Positions 17,229 to 28,318 of a stretch of DNA of 64,000 nt are shown piece after piece. Source of the DNA: Pseudomonas anguilliseptica. GTDB taxonomy: Bacteria > Pseudomonadota > Gammaproteobacteria > Pseudomonadales > Pseudomonadaceae. Positions within the stretch are counted from its first letter, which is position 1; each line of letters begins with the position of its first letter. Location: the NCBI RefSeq assembly GCF_900105355.1, contig NZ_FNSC01000001.1, positions 3,348,001 through 3,412,000 on the forward strand. Direction: 5' to 3'. A program made the position numbers and the translations under genes. Below the pieces are notes generated by a model. It saw only the letters and a list, made by a program, of their open reading frames with translations. It did no database searches and was not told the DNA's origin.

Positions 17229-17255
17229 TAAAAAACCCGCACTAGGCGGGTTTTT
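17229..17255. terminator. Bidirectional intrinsic terminator
   Basis: AAAAACCCGC and GGCGGGTTTTT form a strong stem with A and T tracts on both sides. It ends the tRNA-Asn/Pro transcript (minus strand). The 180 bases between it and the IS630 end show nothing recognisable. Confidence 0.9.
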
Positions 17256-17276
17256 ACTTTCAAGCAGGCTTGAAAG

Positions 17277-17350
17277 GGTGGTGCATGTGGCTTTCTGGCC
17301 CATGAGTAATCGGTTAAACACCAATTGCTCTACCAGCCCAACCAACGACC
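17277..17350 (-). pseudogene. Degenerate tRNA-Lys relic
   Basis: On the minus strand GGTCGTT, GCTGGTAGAGCA and TTGGTGTTTAACC match the acceptor, D-arm and anticodon arm of tRNA-Lys (anticodon TTT). The T-arm (GGGCCAGAAAGCC) has lost GGTTCGAATCC, and the 3' acceptor strand no longer pairs. It is third in line after Asn and Pro. Confidence 0.7.
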
Positions 17351-17355
17351 AAAAA

Positions 17356-17432
17356 TGGTCGGGGTAGGGGGATTCGAACTCCCGACATCCTGCTCCCAAA
17401 GCAGGCGCGCTACCGGACTGCGCTATACCCCG
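17356..17432 (-). tRNA. tRNA-Pro (TGG)
   Basis: A cloverleaf of 77 bases starts CGGGGTATAGCGCAG, with anticodon loop TTTGGGA, T-arm GGGAGTTCGAATCCCC and encoded CCA. Confidence 0.95.
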
Positions 17433-17441
17433 ATGAACTAT

Positions 17442-17517
17442 TGGCTCCGCGACCTGGACTCGAACCAGGGACCCAATGATTAACAGTCATTTGCTCTACC
17501 GACTGAGCTATCGCGGA
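17442..17517 (-). tRNA. tRNA-Asn (GTT)
   Basis: A cloverleaf of 76 bases starts TCCGCGATAGCTCAG, with anticodon loop CTGTTAA, T-arm CTGGTTCGAGTCCAG and encoded CCA. Confidence 0.95.
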
Positions 17518-17583
17518 ACAACGGCGCGTATCCTACTGATTAGAAAGGGGAAGTCAATACCTTATCGGCTTCCCCGCAGTAAC

Positions 17584-18780
17584 TCAGAGAACCGCAGCAA
17601 TGGCCTGGGTAACGGCGGGCAAGTTGCGCTGGTTCAGCGCGGCGACGCAGATGCGGCCGGTGCTGACGGCGTAGATGCCGAACTCGGTTTTCAGTCGATC
17701 AACCTGCTCGGCGGTAAGGCCTGAGTAGGAGAACATGCCGCGCTGCTGGGCAACGAAGCCAAAATCGCGTTTGCAGTTGAGCGCCGCCAGTTGCTCAACC
17801 ATGGCCATGCGCATGCCGCGAATACGCTCGCGCATGCCGGCCAGCTCTTCTTCCCACAGGGCGCGCAGCTCAGGGCTGTTCAGCACGCTGGCGACCACGG
17901 TGGCGCCGTGGGTTGGTGGGTTGGAGTAGTTGGTGCGGATCACGCGTTTGGCTTGCGACAGCACGCGGCCGGCTTCTTCCTGGCTGCCGGTGACGATCGA
18001 CAGCGCACCGACGCGCTCGCCGTACAGCGAGAAGGACTTGGAGAACGAGCTGGAAACGAAGAACGGGATGCCGGAGGCGGCGAACAGGCGCACGGCAAAG
18101 GCGTCCTGCTCGATACCGTCACCAAAGCCCTGGTAGGCGATGTCGAGGAACGGCACGTGTTCACGTTCGCGCAGTACGTCCAGCACAGCTTTCCAGTCGT
18201 CCAGCGACAGGTCGACACCGGTCGGGTTGTGGCAGCAGGCGTGCAGCACGACAACCGAGCGCGCAGGCAGATTTTTCAGGTCTTCGAGCATGCCGGCACG
18301 GTTAACCCCATGGCTGGCTGCGTCGTAATAGCGGTAGTTCTGTACCGGGAAACCGGCGGACTCGAACAGCGCGCGGTGGTTTTCCCAGCTTGGGTCGCTG
18401 ATGGCAACCACGGTATTGGGCAGCAGGCGCTTGAGGAAGTCGGCGCCGGTTTTCAGGGCGCCCGTGCCACCCACGGCCTGAGTGGTGATCACCCGGCCGG
18501 CGGCAATCAGTTCGGAGTCGGCACCCAGTAACAGTTTCTGCACGGCGCTGTCATAGGCAGCAATGCCTTCAATTGGCAGGTAACCACGTGGGGCGTGGGC
18601 TTCAATGCGGGCTTTCTCGGCTTCGGCTACGGCGCGCAGCAGGGGAATGCGGCCTTCCTCGTTGTAGTAAACGCCTACGCCAAGGTTGACCTTGGTCGCA
18701 CGGGTGTCGGCGTTGAATGCTTCATTGAGACCCAGGATGGGATCGCGCGGAGCCATTTCGACGGCAGAGAACAGACTCAT
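17584..18780 (-). CDS. Aromatic/aspartate-type amino acid aminotransferase
   Basis: A 398-residue class I PLP aminotransferase of the AspC/TyrB group, which moves amino groups between aspartate or aromatic amino acids and 2-oxo acids. Landmarks are KVNLGVGVYYNEEGRIPLL near the N-terminus, HACCHNPTGVDLS, and the PLP lysine in SSSFSKSFSLYGERVG; an Arg for the substrate carboxylate lies near the C-terminus in STGRICVAALN. It is divergent from uvrB, as in P. aeruginosa. The exact substrate cannot be read from sequence. Confidence 0.9.
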   Translation of the reverse strand: MSLFSAVEMAPRDPILGLNEAFNADTRATKVNLGVGVYYNEEGRIPLLRAVAEAEKARIEAHAPRGYLPIEGIAAYDSAVQKLLLGADSELIAAGRVITTQAVGGTGALKTGADFLKRLLPNTVVAISDPSWENHRALFESAGFPVQNYRYYDAASHGVNRAGMLEDLKNLPARSVVVLHACCHNPTGVDLSLDDWKAVLDVLREREHVPFLDIAYQGFGDGIEQDAFAVRLFAASGIPFFVSSSFSKSFSLYGERVGALSIVTGSQEEAGRVLSQAKRVIRTNYSNPPTHGATVVASVLNSPELRALWEEELAGMRERIRGMRMAMVEQLAALNCKRDFGFVAQQRGMFSYSGLTAEQVDRLKTEFGIYAVSTGRICVAALNQRNLPAVTQAIAAVL

Positions 18781-18956
18781 GGATGCGGCAGCTCTGAAGA
18801 GGAGAGGTGAGTATCAGGCAACACCCTGTTAGGGGTTGCGTAAGTGGCCCGGTAGTATACCGACGCATAACCTGTGCTGCGACAGCAGGCACACGCTTTT
18901 CACCGGTTTTGACGTAGGCTTTCAGGCCGCGTCACAGCCGCTTGTCGAGGTCCGTC

Positions 18957-20972
<2,016 letters not shown>

Positions 20973-20996
20973 CTGGCTGAGTGGTGGGGCTTTATG

Positions 20997-21056
20997 TGGG
21001 AGGGGCTTTAGCCGCGAAAACAGTGCCGCTCTGTCGCGGCTAGAGCCCCTCCCACT
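20997..21056. repeat. Pseudomonas REP hairpin pair
   Basis: GTGGGAGGGGC-TTTAGCCGCGA (20997-21018) faces TCGCGGCTAGAG-CCCCTCCCAC (21035-21056) in inverted orientation, the common bicluster form of REP elements. A related pair lies at 36499-36601. No intact RAYT transposase gene is in the window. Confidence 0.85.
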
Positions 21057-21061
21057 ATGCC

Positions 21062-21211
21062 CTTGAGAAGCTATTTACGATCTCGCGAGCTAGAGATAAA
21101 CGGTGGCGAAAAAGGCCGAGGAAGCGGAGTTTACTGGCTGTAAATGAGCATTCCGAGGCCATTTTCAACGCCGTTTAGCTGACGCGCAGCAGATCGTAAG
21201 CAGCTGCTTAG
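21062..21211 (-). repeat. Hairpin repeat copy B
   Basis: Full-length member on the minus strand. Outer arms pair as AAGCTATTTACGATCT with AGATCGTAAGCAGCTGCTT (imperfect). The inner stem is AAAATGGCC against GGCC-TTTTT, and the innermost is TTTAC/GTAAA. It overlaps the stop codon of the EamA gene. Confidence 0.85.
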
Positions 21212-22107
21212 CGCCGGCCGAAGATAATCAACACCACGCCGCCCAGGGTAATGCCACAGGCCAGCATCGCCAGCAGGCTCAGCCGTTCGTCCAGCAGCAG
21301 GTAGCCCAGCAGCAGCGCCACCACCGGGTTGACGAAGGCGAAGGTCGACACCAGGCTCGGCCTGACCTCGCGCAGCAGCCAGAAATACGCCGGATATACG
21401 CCGAGGCTGACCGGCAGCACCAGATACGCCAGCCATAGCCAGCCCTGCTGGCTTATGGTGCGCAGATCGAGTGCCTGCCAGTCGCCGTGCCATAGGCCGA
21501 ACAGCGCCAACAGCAACGCACCGATCAGCATTTGCAGGCTCAGCCCCAGCCAGCTGGAGCGAAACGGCGGTCGCTGACGCATCAGCCAGGCACCGCCGGC
21601 CCAGAGCAGAGTGGCAAACACCACCAGCAAACCGGCGAACCACTGTTCGATGGAGGCGCTGTGGTCCAGGCCGTTGTTCATCAGCAGCACGATGCCGCTG
21701 CAGGCCAGGGCCAGGCCGCACATCACCCACAGTGGCGGGCGCTCACCGAGCAGCCATTCCAGCGCCACGCTCCACAGCGGCAGGGTGGTGTAGAGCATCG
21801 CCAGCATGCCTGTGGGCAGATACTGGTTGGCGTAAATCAAGGCGCCCTGGCCGACTGCAATCAATGCCAGGCTACCGATCAGCACACCGCCCCAGTCGCT
21901 GCGCTGCATGCGCAGTTGACCGCTGAGCAGTACCCAGGCCAGCGCCAGCATTCCGGCAATCGAGAAGCGCAGGCTGCCGATCACGAACGGCGGTACCTCC
22001 AGCAGGAGAAAGTGGTTGGCCAGGTAGGTGGTGCCCCAACCGATATAGATAGTGGCAAAGGCAATGACCAGCAGCAGGCTGCGGGCGGGGGAGGAACTCG
22101 TGGGCAT
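21208..22107 (-). CDS. EamA/DMT-family transporter
   Basis: A 299-residue protein with ten membrane helices in two EamA repeats. Typical spots are GWGTTYLANHFLL in helix 1 and LLGERPPLWVMCGLALACSG after the first half; the second half ends in LLDERLSLLAMLACGITLGG. The family exports metabolites or drugs; the substrate is unknown. I use ATG 22107 (an upstream TTG at 22113 is possible). The stop lies inside hairpin repeat B. It follows the MFS gene by 69 bases and may be in the same transcript. Confidence 0.88.
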   Translation of the reverse strand: MPTSSSPARSLLLVIAFATIYIGWGTTYLANHFLLLEVPPFVIGSLRFSIAGMLALAWVLLSGQLRMQRSDWGGVLIGSLALIAVGQGALIYANQYLPTGMLAMLYTTLPLWSVALEWLLGERPPLWVMCGLALACSGIVLLMNNGLDHSASIEQWFAGLLVVFATLLWAGGAWLMRQRPPFRSSWLGLSLQMLIGALLLALFGLWHGDWQALDLRTISQQGWLWLAYLVLPVSLGVYPAYFWLLREVRPSLVSTFAFVNPVVALLLGYLLLDERLSLLAMLACGITLGGVVLIIFGRR

Positions 22108-22176
22108 GAACAACCTGAATACAGGATGCGCCGCCAGGCGGCGCGAAATAATTAGGATTGGGGGCGGTCGCTGGCT

Positions 22177-23727
22177 TCAATGAGCCGCGCCGCCGGTGGC
22201 GCCGGCAGGCAGTTTGCGCGTCAGCAGCACCGCCAGCATGCTGATGCCAAGGGCGATGCCGATGCAGTGGAAGGCGTCATTGTAGGCCATGATCGCCGCC
22301 TGCTGATGGGTGATTTCGCTGAGCTTGGCCAGGGCCGCCTGCTCGCTACCGAGCTTTTCGGTCAGCAATGCCAGGCGCTCGGCAACCTGCGGATTGCTCG
22401 GCACCAGGGCTTCGCGCAGGTAGTCGAAATACACCTTGGCGCGGCTGTCGAGCAGGGTGGCAAGCAAGGCAATACCGATGGCTCCGCCGAGGTTGCGCAG
22501 GATGTTGAACAGGCTTGACGCCGAGCCGGCATCCTGCGGCAGGGTGTAGGCGGTGGCGATCAGTGAGATGGTCACCATCACCAACGGCTGGCCGAGTGCA
22601 CGCAGAATCTGGATATGGTTGAACTGCTCGCCAGCGAAGTCCGGATTGAGTACCCCGGAGAGGAAGCTGGCGCCGCCGAACAGGCCAAAGCCCAGGGCGC
22701 ACAGCCATTTCGGCGAGATCTTCTTCATCAGCAGCGGCACCAGCGGAATCAGAAACAGCTGTGGCACGCCCATCCACATGATCACCTCGCCGATCTGCAG
22801 GGCGTTGTAGCCCTGGATCTGCGCCAGGTACAGCGGCAGCACATAGATCGAGCCATACAACCCCATGCCCAGGCCGATGCTGGAAATGCTCGACAGGCCG
22901 AAGTTGCGCTCGCGCAGCACGCCGAGGTTGATCAGTGGGTTGGGCCGCGAGATCTGCAGGATGACGAACAGCACCAGGCTGATCGCGGCCACGCTGCCCA
23001 GCCCGCTGATCAGGCTGGATTCCAGCCAGTCCTTGCGGTGGCCTTCTTCGAGAAACACTTGCAGGCAGCCCAGGCCCATGCCGAGGGTGACGATGCCGGC
23101 GTAATCGGTGCTTTTCAGCAGCAGCCAGTCTGCAGGCTTTTTTTCCAGGCCGTACATCAACCCGGCGATCATCAGCAGGCCCGGCGGCACGTTGATATAG
23201 AAGATGTATTCCCAGCCGAAGTTTTCCGTCAGCCAGCCGCCCAGGGTCGGTCCGATCGACGGGGCGAAGGTGGCGGTCAGGGCGAACAGCGCCATGCCCT
23301 TGGCGCGGTGGTGTTCCGGCAGCTTGATCAGGGTCAGGGTGAATGCCAGGGGGATCAGCGCTCCGCCGGTAAAGCCCTGCGTGGCGCGAAACACGATCAT
23401 GCTTTCCAGGCTCCAGGCCATCGAGCAAAGCAAGGATGAGGCGAGGAAACCCAGTGACACCCACACCGCCAGGCGGCGTGCCGAGAGCAGCTGCACCAGC
23501 CAGGCAGTGAGCGGGATCATGATGATTTCCGCCACCAGATAAGAGGTGGAAATCCACGAGCCTTCCTCCAGGGTCGCCGACAGCGCGCCCTGGATGTCCT
23601 TGAGTGAGGAATTTGTGATCTGGATGTCCAGCACCGCCATAAAGGCCCCGAGCATCACGCTCATCACCGCAATCCAGTCGCGCCGGCTCGGTTCGCCGGT
23701 GGGGCGAATCAGCGCATCAGCCGCCAT
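22177..23727 (-). CDS. EmrB/QacA-type MFS multidrug efflux pump
   Basis: A 516-residue DHA2-family antiporter with 14 membrane helices. Motifs include LDIQITNSSLKDIQGALSAT (motif D1), the R-A-T-Q-G-F-T-G-G-A motif C region and APSIGPTLGGWLTENFGW. It exports drugs across the inner membrane together with an HlyD-type adaptor, whose gene overlaps its start. I start at ATG 23727 (MAADALIRPTG). The adaptor reading frame is broken, so the pump may be non-functional unless that is an assembly error. Confidence 0.9.
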   Translation of the reverse strand: MAADALIRPTGEPSRRDWIAVMSVMLGAFMAVLDIQITNSSLKDIQGALSATLEEGSWISTSYLVAEIIMIPLTAWLVQLLSARRLAVWVSLGFLASSLLCSMAWSLESMIVFRATQGFTGGALIPLAFTLTLIKLPEHHRAKGMALFALTATFAPSIGPTLGGWLTENFGWEYIFYINVPPGLLMIAGLMYGLEKKPADWLLLKSTDYAGIVTLGMGLGCLQVFLEEGHRKDWLESSLISGLGSVAAISLVLFVILQISRPNPLINLGVLRERNFGLSSISSIGLGMGLYGSIYVLPLYLAQIQGYNALQIGEVIMWMGVPQLFLIPLVPLLMKKISPKWLCALGFGLFGGASFLSGVLNPDFAGEQFNHIQILRALGQPLVMVTISLIATAYTLPQDAGSASSLFNILRNLGGAIGIALLATLLDSRAKVYFDYLREALVPSNPQVAERLALLTEKLGSEQAALAKLSEITHQQAAIMAYNDAFHCIGIALGISMLAVLLTRKLPAGATGGAAH

Positions 23728-24767
23728 GTTGTGCTGCGCTGGCGATATCGACCTTGACCTCAACCGACATGCCCGGACGGATCAGGCCCTTGAGCGGGTT
23801 GTCCGCGGCAAAGGTGAGCTTCACCGGGATGCGCTGCACCACCTTGGTGAAGTTGCCGGTGGCGTTGTCCGGCGGCAGCAGGCTGAACTGCGCGCCGGAG
23901 GCCGCGAACAGGCTGTCGACCCGGCCTTCGATCGGCGTGTCGGGAAAGCTGTCGAAGGTCAGCTCAGCCTTCTGCTCGGGGTGCATGTGGCCGATCTGGG
24001 TTTCCTTGAAGTTGGCCTGGATCCAGATGTCCTGATCCGGCACCAGCGACAGCAGGTAGGCACCGGTACTGCACGTACTGGCCGTGGCGAGCGGCGCGCT
24101 GGCCGACAAAACCGCTGATCGGCGCGCGGACTTCGGTACGGGCAATATTCAGCTCGGCCTGGGCGAGGTCGGTGCGTGCGCTGCTGATCTGTGCTTCCAG
24201 GCGCTTGATCTCGGCGTGCAGGGTGTTGACCTGCTGGCGTTGTGCCTGCAGGTCGGCTTGCGCTTTGCTCACTTGCGAGCGGGCGATACGGCTGTCAGCA
24301 GCCAATGTGGTGACGCGTTCTTCGGAGACGAAGCCGGGTTTGCGCAGGGGCTGTGCGCGGGACAGGTCGATCTGCGTCTGCCCCAGGGTGGCCTGGCTGG
24401 CTGAAACGTCGGCTTGGCTAGCGGCAATCAGACTGGCCTGCTGATCCAGAGTGCTGCGTGCTTGGCTGAGTTCGGCTTCACGGGTGGCCAGGGTCGCTTC
24501 GGCGCGCTGTTTGGCCAGTTGGAAGTCGGTGCTTTCCAGCACCAACAGCAGTTCACCCTGTTCGACGTGCTGGTTGTCCTGCACCAAAACCTGCTCGATG
24601 CGTGCGCCGAGCTGGCTCGAAACGCGGGTGATTTCCCCCTGCACGTAGGCATTGTCAGTGCTTTCGAGGTGGCGGCCGACCAGCCACCAGTGGCCGAACA
24701 GGCTGGCGACGATCAGGGCGAGGAGGGCCAGAAAGATAAACAGGCGGCGTTGCAGTTGGGCGGGCAT
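23717..24767 (-). pseudogene. EmrA/HlyD-type efflux adaptor, frameshifted
   Basis: The first frame (from 24767) holds the inner-membrane anchor, the biotinyl-lipoyl part (STDNAYVQGEITRVSSQLGA), a long coiled-coil hairpin and ISGFVGQRAARHGQYVQ. The remainder, TGAYLLSLVPDQDIWIQANF then KETQIGHMHPEQKAELTFDS, continues in another frame to 23717. One extra base near 24068 (GTGCAGTACCGG where GTGCAGACCGG is expected) explains the break. Both halves are well conserved, so the lesion is recent or an error. Confidence 0.85.
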
Positions 24768-24874
24768 GGTGGGTGCTCGGGTGTGGGCAAAAATTGTAAG
24801 CGAATTTAACAGTGTTCCTTTCTCGCCTGTAGTCGCTAGACTTCAGAGACTTTGTTGCTTATAGGGAACAATTA

Positions 24875-25793
24875 ATGGGGCTGGATGATGCGCTGATCTT
24901 CACTCGCGTGGTCGAGTGCCACAGTTTTACTCAGGCAGCTCAGGGCCTGGGTATGCAGAAATCGACTGTCAGTCGACGCATTGCCCTGCTTGAAGAGCGC
25001 TTGGGTGTGCGCCTGATCAATCGCACCACGCGCAAGTTGCGCTTGACCGAAGTGGGGCAGGCTTATTACGAGCGTTGCCGGCAGATCATGCTCGACTTCG
25101 CCGAAGCCGAGCAGGCGGTGATGCAATTGCAGCTGGCGCCTGCGGGCCTGTTGCGCATCACGGCGCCAATTGAATTTGGCCAGCTGTTTCTCGGTCGGGT
25201 GCTGGGCGATTTCATGCGTCAGTACCCGCAGATCACGGCGGAAGTGGAGCTGACCTCGCGGCGCGTTGATCCGGTCGAGGAGGGCGTGGACATTGCCATT
25301 CTGGTAGGCCAGCCGCAGGACTCCACTTTGATCGCGCGCAAGGTCTATGAGACCAGTCGCCGTTTGTATGCCAGTCCGGACTATCTGGCCCGGCATGGTA
25401 CGCCGCAGACGGTTGCCGAGCTGGCCGGACACCGCGCCGTGTTGCTGCCGCATGATTCGATGCGTTACTGGCCGCTGGAGGGGGAACATTGCCTGCCAGG
25501 GTGTGCTGTCGTGCAACAACATCACCTTTGCCCGCGAGGTGGCCATGGCCGGCGCCGGGATTGCCGGCCTGCCGATCATGATCTGCGAAGCGGCGGTGCA
25601 GGCAGGGCACCTGGTGGCGCTGCTCCCCGAGGCCCGGCTGCCGGCTGGCGAGCTGTATGCGGTCTACCCGTCTCGGCGCTTTCAGGTCATGAAGGTGAAA
25701 ACCTTCCTCGATTTTCTGATTCGCAGTCTGCCGCTGTCAGCGGGTCGGCTGCTGGAGCCGTCCCCGGCAGGCCTGTTAACATCGCTGCCTTAA
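24875..25793 (+). pseudogene. LysR-type regulator of the efflux genes, frameshifted
   Basis: The N-terminal helix-turn-helix is intact ([20 protein letters not shown]). The effector domain runs to about residue 203. The frame then changes at a run of five G (25480-25484), and the C-terminal part ([20 protein letters not shown] to [11 protein letters not shown]) continues in another frame to 25793. Removing one G restores about 305 residues, normal for LysR. Left unshifted, the frame happens to run on into gltX. It is divergent from the efflux adaptor gene, the usual position of a local regulator. Confidence 0.85.
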
Positions 25794-25825
25794 TCCGCGT
25801 TCATTGCAACTCTTCGAGACTTTCC

Positions 25826-27307
25826 ATGACCACCGTCCGCACCCGTATTGCGCCGTCGCCCACTGGTGATCCGCACGTAGGCACCGCCTATATCGCCCTG
25901 TTCAACCTGTGCTTTGCCCGTCAGCACGGTGGCGAATTTATCCTGCGTATCGAAGATACCGACCAGGTGCGCTCGACCCGTGAGTCCGAGCAACAGATCT
26001 ACGACGCCCTGCGCTGGCTGGGCATCGAGTGGAGTGAAGGCCCGGATGTCGGCGGCTCGCACGGCCCGTACCGGCAGAGCGAGCGCGGGCACATCTACCA
26101 GAAGTACAGCGCCGAACTGGTCGAGAAGGGCCATGCCTTCCACTGCTTCTGCAGCGCTGAGCGCCTGGATAAAGTGCGTGCCGAGCAGATGGAAGCCAAG
26201 CAGACGCCACGTTACGACGGCCATTGCATGCACCTGACCGCTGATGAGGTGCAACAGCGCCTGGCCGCTGGCGAGCCGAATGTCGTGCGCATGAAAGTGC
26301 CGACCGAGGGCGTGTGCGTGGTACCGGATATGCTGCGTGGCGAAGTGGAGATCCCCTGGGATCGCATGGACATGCAGGTGTTGATGAAGACCGATGGTCT
26401 GCCGACCTACTTCCTGGCCAACGTGGTTGATGACCACCTGATGGGTATCACCCATGTGCTGCGCGGCGAAGAATGGCTGCCGTCGGCGCCCAAGCTGATT
26501 CTGCTGTACGAGTACTTCGGCTGGGAAAAGCCGCAGCTGTGCTACATGCCGTTGCTGCGTAACCCGGATAAAAGCAAGTTGTCCAAGCGCAAGAACCCGA
26601 CCTCGATCACCTTCTATGAGCGCATGGGCTTCCTGCCGCAGGCCATGCTCAACTACCTCGGCCGTATGGGCTGGTCGATGCCGGATGAGCGCGAGAAGTT
26701 CAGCCTCGACGAGATGATCGAGCACTTCGATATCAACCGGGTTTCCCTCGGTGGGCCGATCTTCGATCTGGAGAAGCTGTCCTGGCTCAACGGCCAGTGG
26801 ATGCGCGAGCTGAGCGTCGAAGAGTTCGCTGCGGGTGCGCAGAAGTGGGCGTTTAACAGCGACTACCTGATGCAGATCGCCCCGCATGTGCAGGGCAGGG
26901 TGGAAACCTTTAGCCAGATCGCGCCATTGGCCAGTTTTTTCTTCGCTGGTGGGGTGGCCCCGGATGCGGCGTTGTTCGAGCACAAGAAGCTCTCGGCCGA
27001 GCAGGTGCGTCAGCTGATGCAGCTGATCCTGTGGAAGCTTGAAGCGCTGCGCCAGTGGGAAAAAGACAAGATCACCGGCTGCATTCAGGCGGTGGTCGAG
27101 CATCTGCAACTGAAATTGCGCGACGCCATGCCGTTGATGTTCGCTGCTGTCACCGGTCAGGCCAGCTCGGTATCCGTGCTTGATGCCATGGAAATCCTCG
27201 GCCCGGACCTCACTCGTTTCCGTCTGCGTCAGGCTATCGAGCTGCTTGGTGGCGTGTCGAAGAAGGAAAACAAAGAGTGGGAGAAGCTGTTGGCGGCCAT
27301 CGCCTAA
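25826..27307 (+). CDS. gltX: Glutamyl-tRNA synthetase
   Basis: This 493-residue class I synthetase charges tRNA-Glu. The HIGH region is [14 protein letters not shown], the KMSKS-type loop is [10 protein letters not shown], and the acceptor-binding region holds [17 protein letters not shown] 25826 gives the canonical N-terminus [14 protein letters not shown]; the longer in-frame extension comes from the frameshifted LysR gene and is not genuine. Two tRNA-Glu genes, its substrate, follow downstream. Repeat C begins at the last base of its stop codon. Confidence 0.98.
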   Translation: MTTVRTRIAPSPTGDPHVGTAYIALFNLCFARQHGGEFILRIEDTDQVRSTRESEQQIYDALRWLGIEWSEGPDVGGSHGPYRQSERGHIYQKYSAELVEKGHAFHCFCSAERLDKVRAEQMEAKQTPRYDGHCMHLTADEVQQRLAAGEPNVVRMKVPTEGVCVVPDMLRGEVEIPWDRMDMQVLMKTDGLPTYFLANVVDDHLMGITHVLRGEEWLPSAPKLILLYEYFGWEKPQLCYMPLLRNPDKSKLSKRKNPTSITFYERMGFLPQAMLNYLGRMGWSMPDEREKFSLDEMIEHFDINRVSLGGPIFDLEKLSWLNGQWMRELSVEEFAAGAQKWAFNSDYLMQIAPHVQGRVETFSQIAPLASFFFAGGVAPDAALFEHKKLSAEQVRQLMQLILWKLEALRQWEKDKITGCIQAVVEHLQLKLRDAMPLMFAAVTGQASSVSVLDAMEILGPDLTRFRLRQAIELLGGVSKKENKEWEKLLAAIA

Positions 27308-27448
27308 GAACCTGCTTCGGATCTGCTGCGCGTCGGCGATACTGCGTTAAAAATGGCCTCGGAATGCTCATTTACAGCCCGTAAACTCCGCTTCTTCGGC
27401 CATTTTTGCCTTGTCTCGCTCTAGCTCGCGAGCTCCGAAGCAGGTTCT
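27307..27448 (+). repeat. Hairpin repeat copy C
   Basis: Outer arms AGAACCTGCTTCGGA (27307-27321) and TCCGAAGCAGGTTCT (27434-27448) are perfectly complementary. The inner stem is AAAAATGGCC/GGCCATTTTT, where copies A, D and E have AAAAACAGGC/GCCTGTTTTT. The innermost is TTTAC/GTAAA. It starts inside the gltX stop codon. Confidence 0.9.
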
Positions 27449-27549
27449 AAGCAGCTGGATGTCCCGTCCGGCCGTCGTTTTGGCGCGCCGGGATGGGGTA
27501 AGTGGTTGTTCTGTCAGCATAAAGAATGCTGATGTCGGTAAAAATTTTG

Positions 27550-27578
27550 TTGACAGGTGTGGGGCGTGCTCTTAACAT
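27550..27578 (+). promoter_or_regulatory. Sigma70 promoter of the tRNA-Ala/Glu operon
   Basis: TTGACA at 27550, a 17-base spacer, then TAACAT at 27573, followed by the GC-rich stretch GCGCCCG, typical of stringently controlled stable-RNA promoters. The first tRNA starts 18 bases later. Confidence 0.8.
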
Positions 27579-27595
27579 GCGCCCGTCCTTGAGAT

Positions 27596-27671
<76 letters not shown>

Positions 27672-27734
27672 TATTCAAAGCCGCAAGGCTTGCCGCAATC
27701 AGCTCATGTAGCTGGTTGGTTGTAGAAGGGTTAC

Positions 27735-27810
27735 GTCCCCTTCGTCTAGTGGCCTAGGACACCGCCCTTTCACGGCGGTAACAGGGGTTCGAGTCCCCTA
27801 GGGGACGCCA
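27735..27810 (+). tRNA. tRNA-Glu (TTC), copy 1
   Basis: A 76-base cloverleaf starts GTCCCCTTCGTCTAG, with anticodon loop CTTTCAC and encoded CCA. Confidence 0.96.
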
Positions 27811-27861
27811 GTTTGAAAAAGCAGTGCCAGTTTGGGCTGTGAGCCGAGAGGCGATAAATCT

Positions 27862-27937
<76 letters not shown>

Positions 27938-28001
27938 ATTTTGCAGTAGTTACAACTGCCACGGGGCCAGCGTAAAGCTGGCCTTGTTTTTCGAAGGTTT
28001 C

Positions 28002-28077
28002 GTCCCCTTCGTCTAGTGGCCTAGGACACCGCCCTTTCACGGCGGTAACAGGGGTTCGAGTCCCCTAGGGGACGCCA
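28002..28077 (+). tRNA. tRNA-Glu (TTC), copy 2
   Basis: Same sequence as copy 1. The Ala-Glu pair appears tandemly duplicated. Confidence 0.96.
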
Positions 28078-28102
28078 TTTTTTGCCCGCTCTGCGGGATC
28101 TT

Positions 28103-28139
28103 AAAGGGTCATTCATTATTGAATGGCCCTTTTGTTTTT
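28103..28139 (+). terminator. Terminator of the tRNA operon
   Basis: AAAGGG and CATTCA pair with TGAATG and CCCTTT around a 4-base loop, followed by TGTTTTT. Confidence 0.9.
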
Positions 28140-28185
28140 ATGGCTTGCCATTCCTGGCGACCACCCTCTGGGTCGTCACTGTGCA

Positions 28186-28213
28186 GCGTTAAAAATTGCT
28201 CCAGGCAATTTTT
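28186..28213 (+). repeat. Mini hairpin resembling the repeat-family core
   Basis: GCGTTAAAAATTGC, loop TCCAG, GCAATTTTT. It begins like the larger repeats (GCGTTAAAAA) and has the AAAAA-stem-TTTTT layout but lacks the central TTTACAG part. It may be a reduced member of the family. Confidence 0.5.
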
Positions 28214-28284
28214 CTACCTCCTGAAGATTATTTCTCCAGCCGATCAGCGGTTGCAGCGCAGGCTTGCTTGATTATATTTCGCCT

Positions 28285-28308
28285 GTAATATCATGGTTGT
28301 AATGTTAC
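28285..28308 (+). promoter_or_regulatory. Candidate TetR operator
   Basis: The imperfect inverted repeat GTAATAT-N10-ATGTTAC lies directly before the ribosome site GGAGG of the TetR gene. TetR proteins commonly repress their own gene from such a site. Inference only. Confidence 0.45.
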
Positions 28309-28318
28309 GGAGGCGAGT

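Noticed and set aside
18860..18885. CTGTGCTGCGACAG upstream of uvrB as a LexA box
   Set aside because: The half-sites are separated by 6 bases; LexA boxes need CTGT-N8-ACAG.
20997..21211. CRISPR-like array from adjacent repeats behind uvrB
   Set aside because: The repeats are a REP inverted pair and one member of the hairpin family, with no regular direct repeats or spacers.
22615..23439. Long open frames opposite the MFS, UvrB, edd, gltX and GGDEF-EAL genes
   Set aside because: They mirror high-GC codon structure of the real genes, have low-complexity composition and lack ribosome sites.
24875..27307. An 810-codon frame suggesting a LysR-glutamyl-tRNA synthetase fusion
   Set aside because: The LysR C-terminus continues in another frame to a normal stop at 25793, and residues between it and gltX are antisense-like. 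A one-base insertion in a G run creates the apparent fusion.
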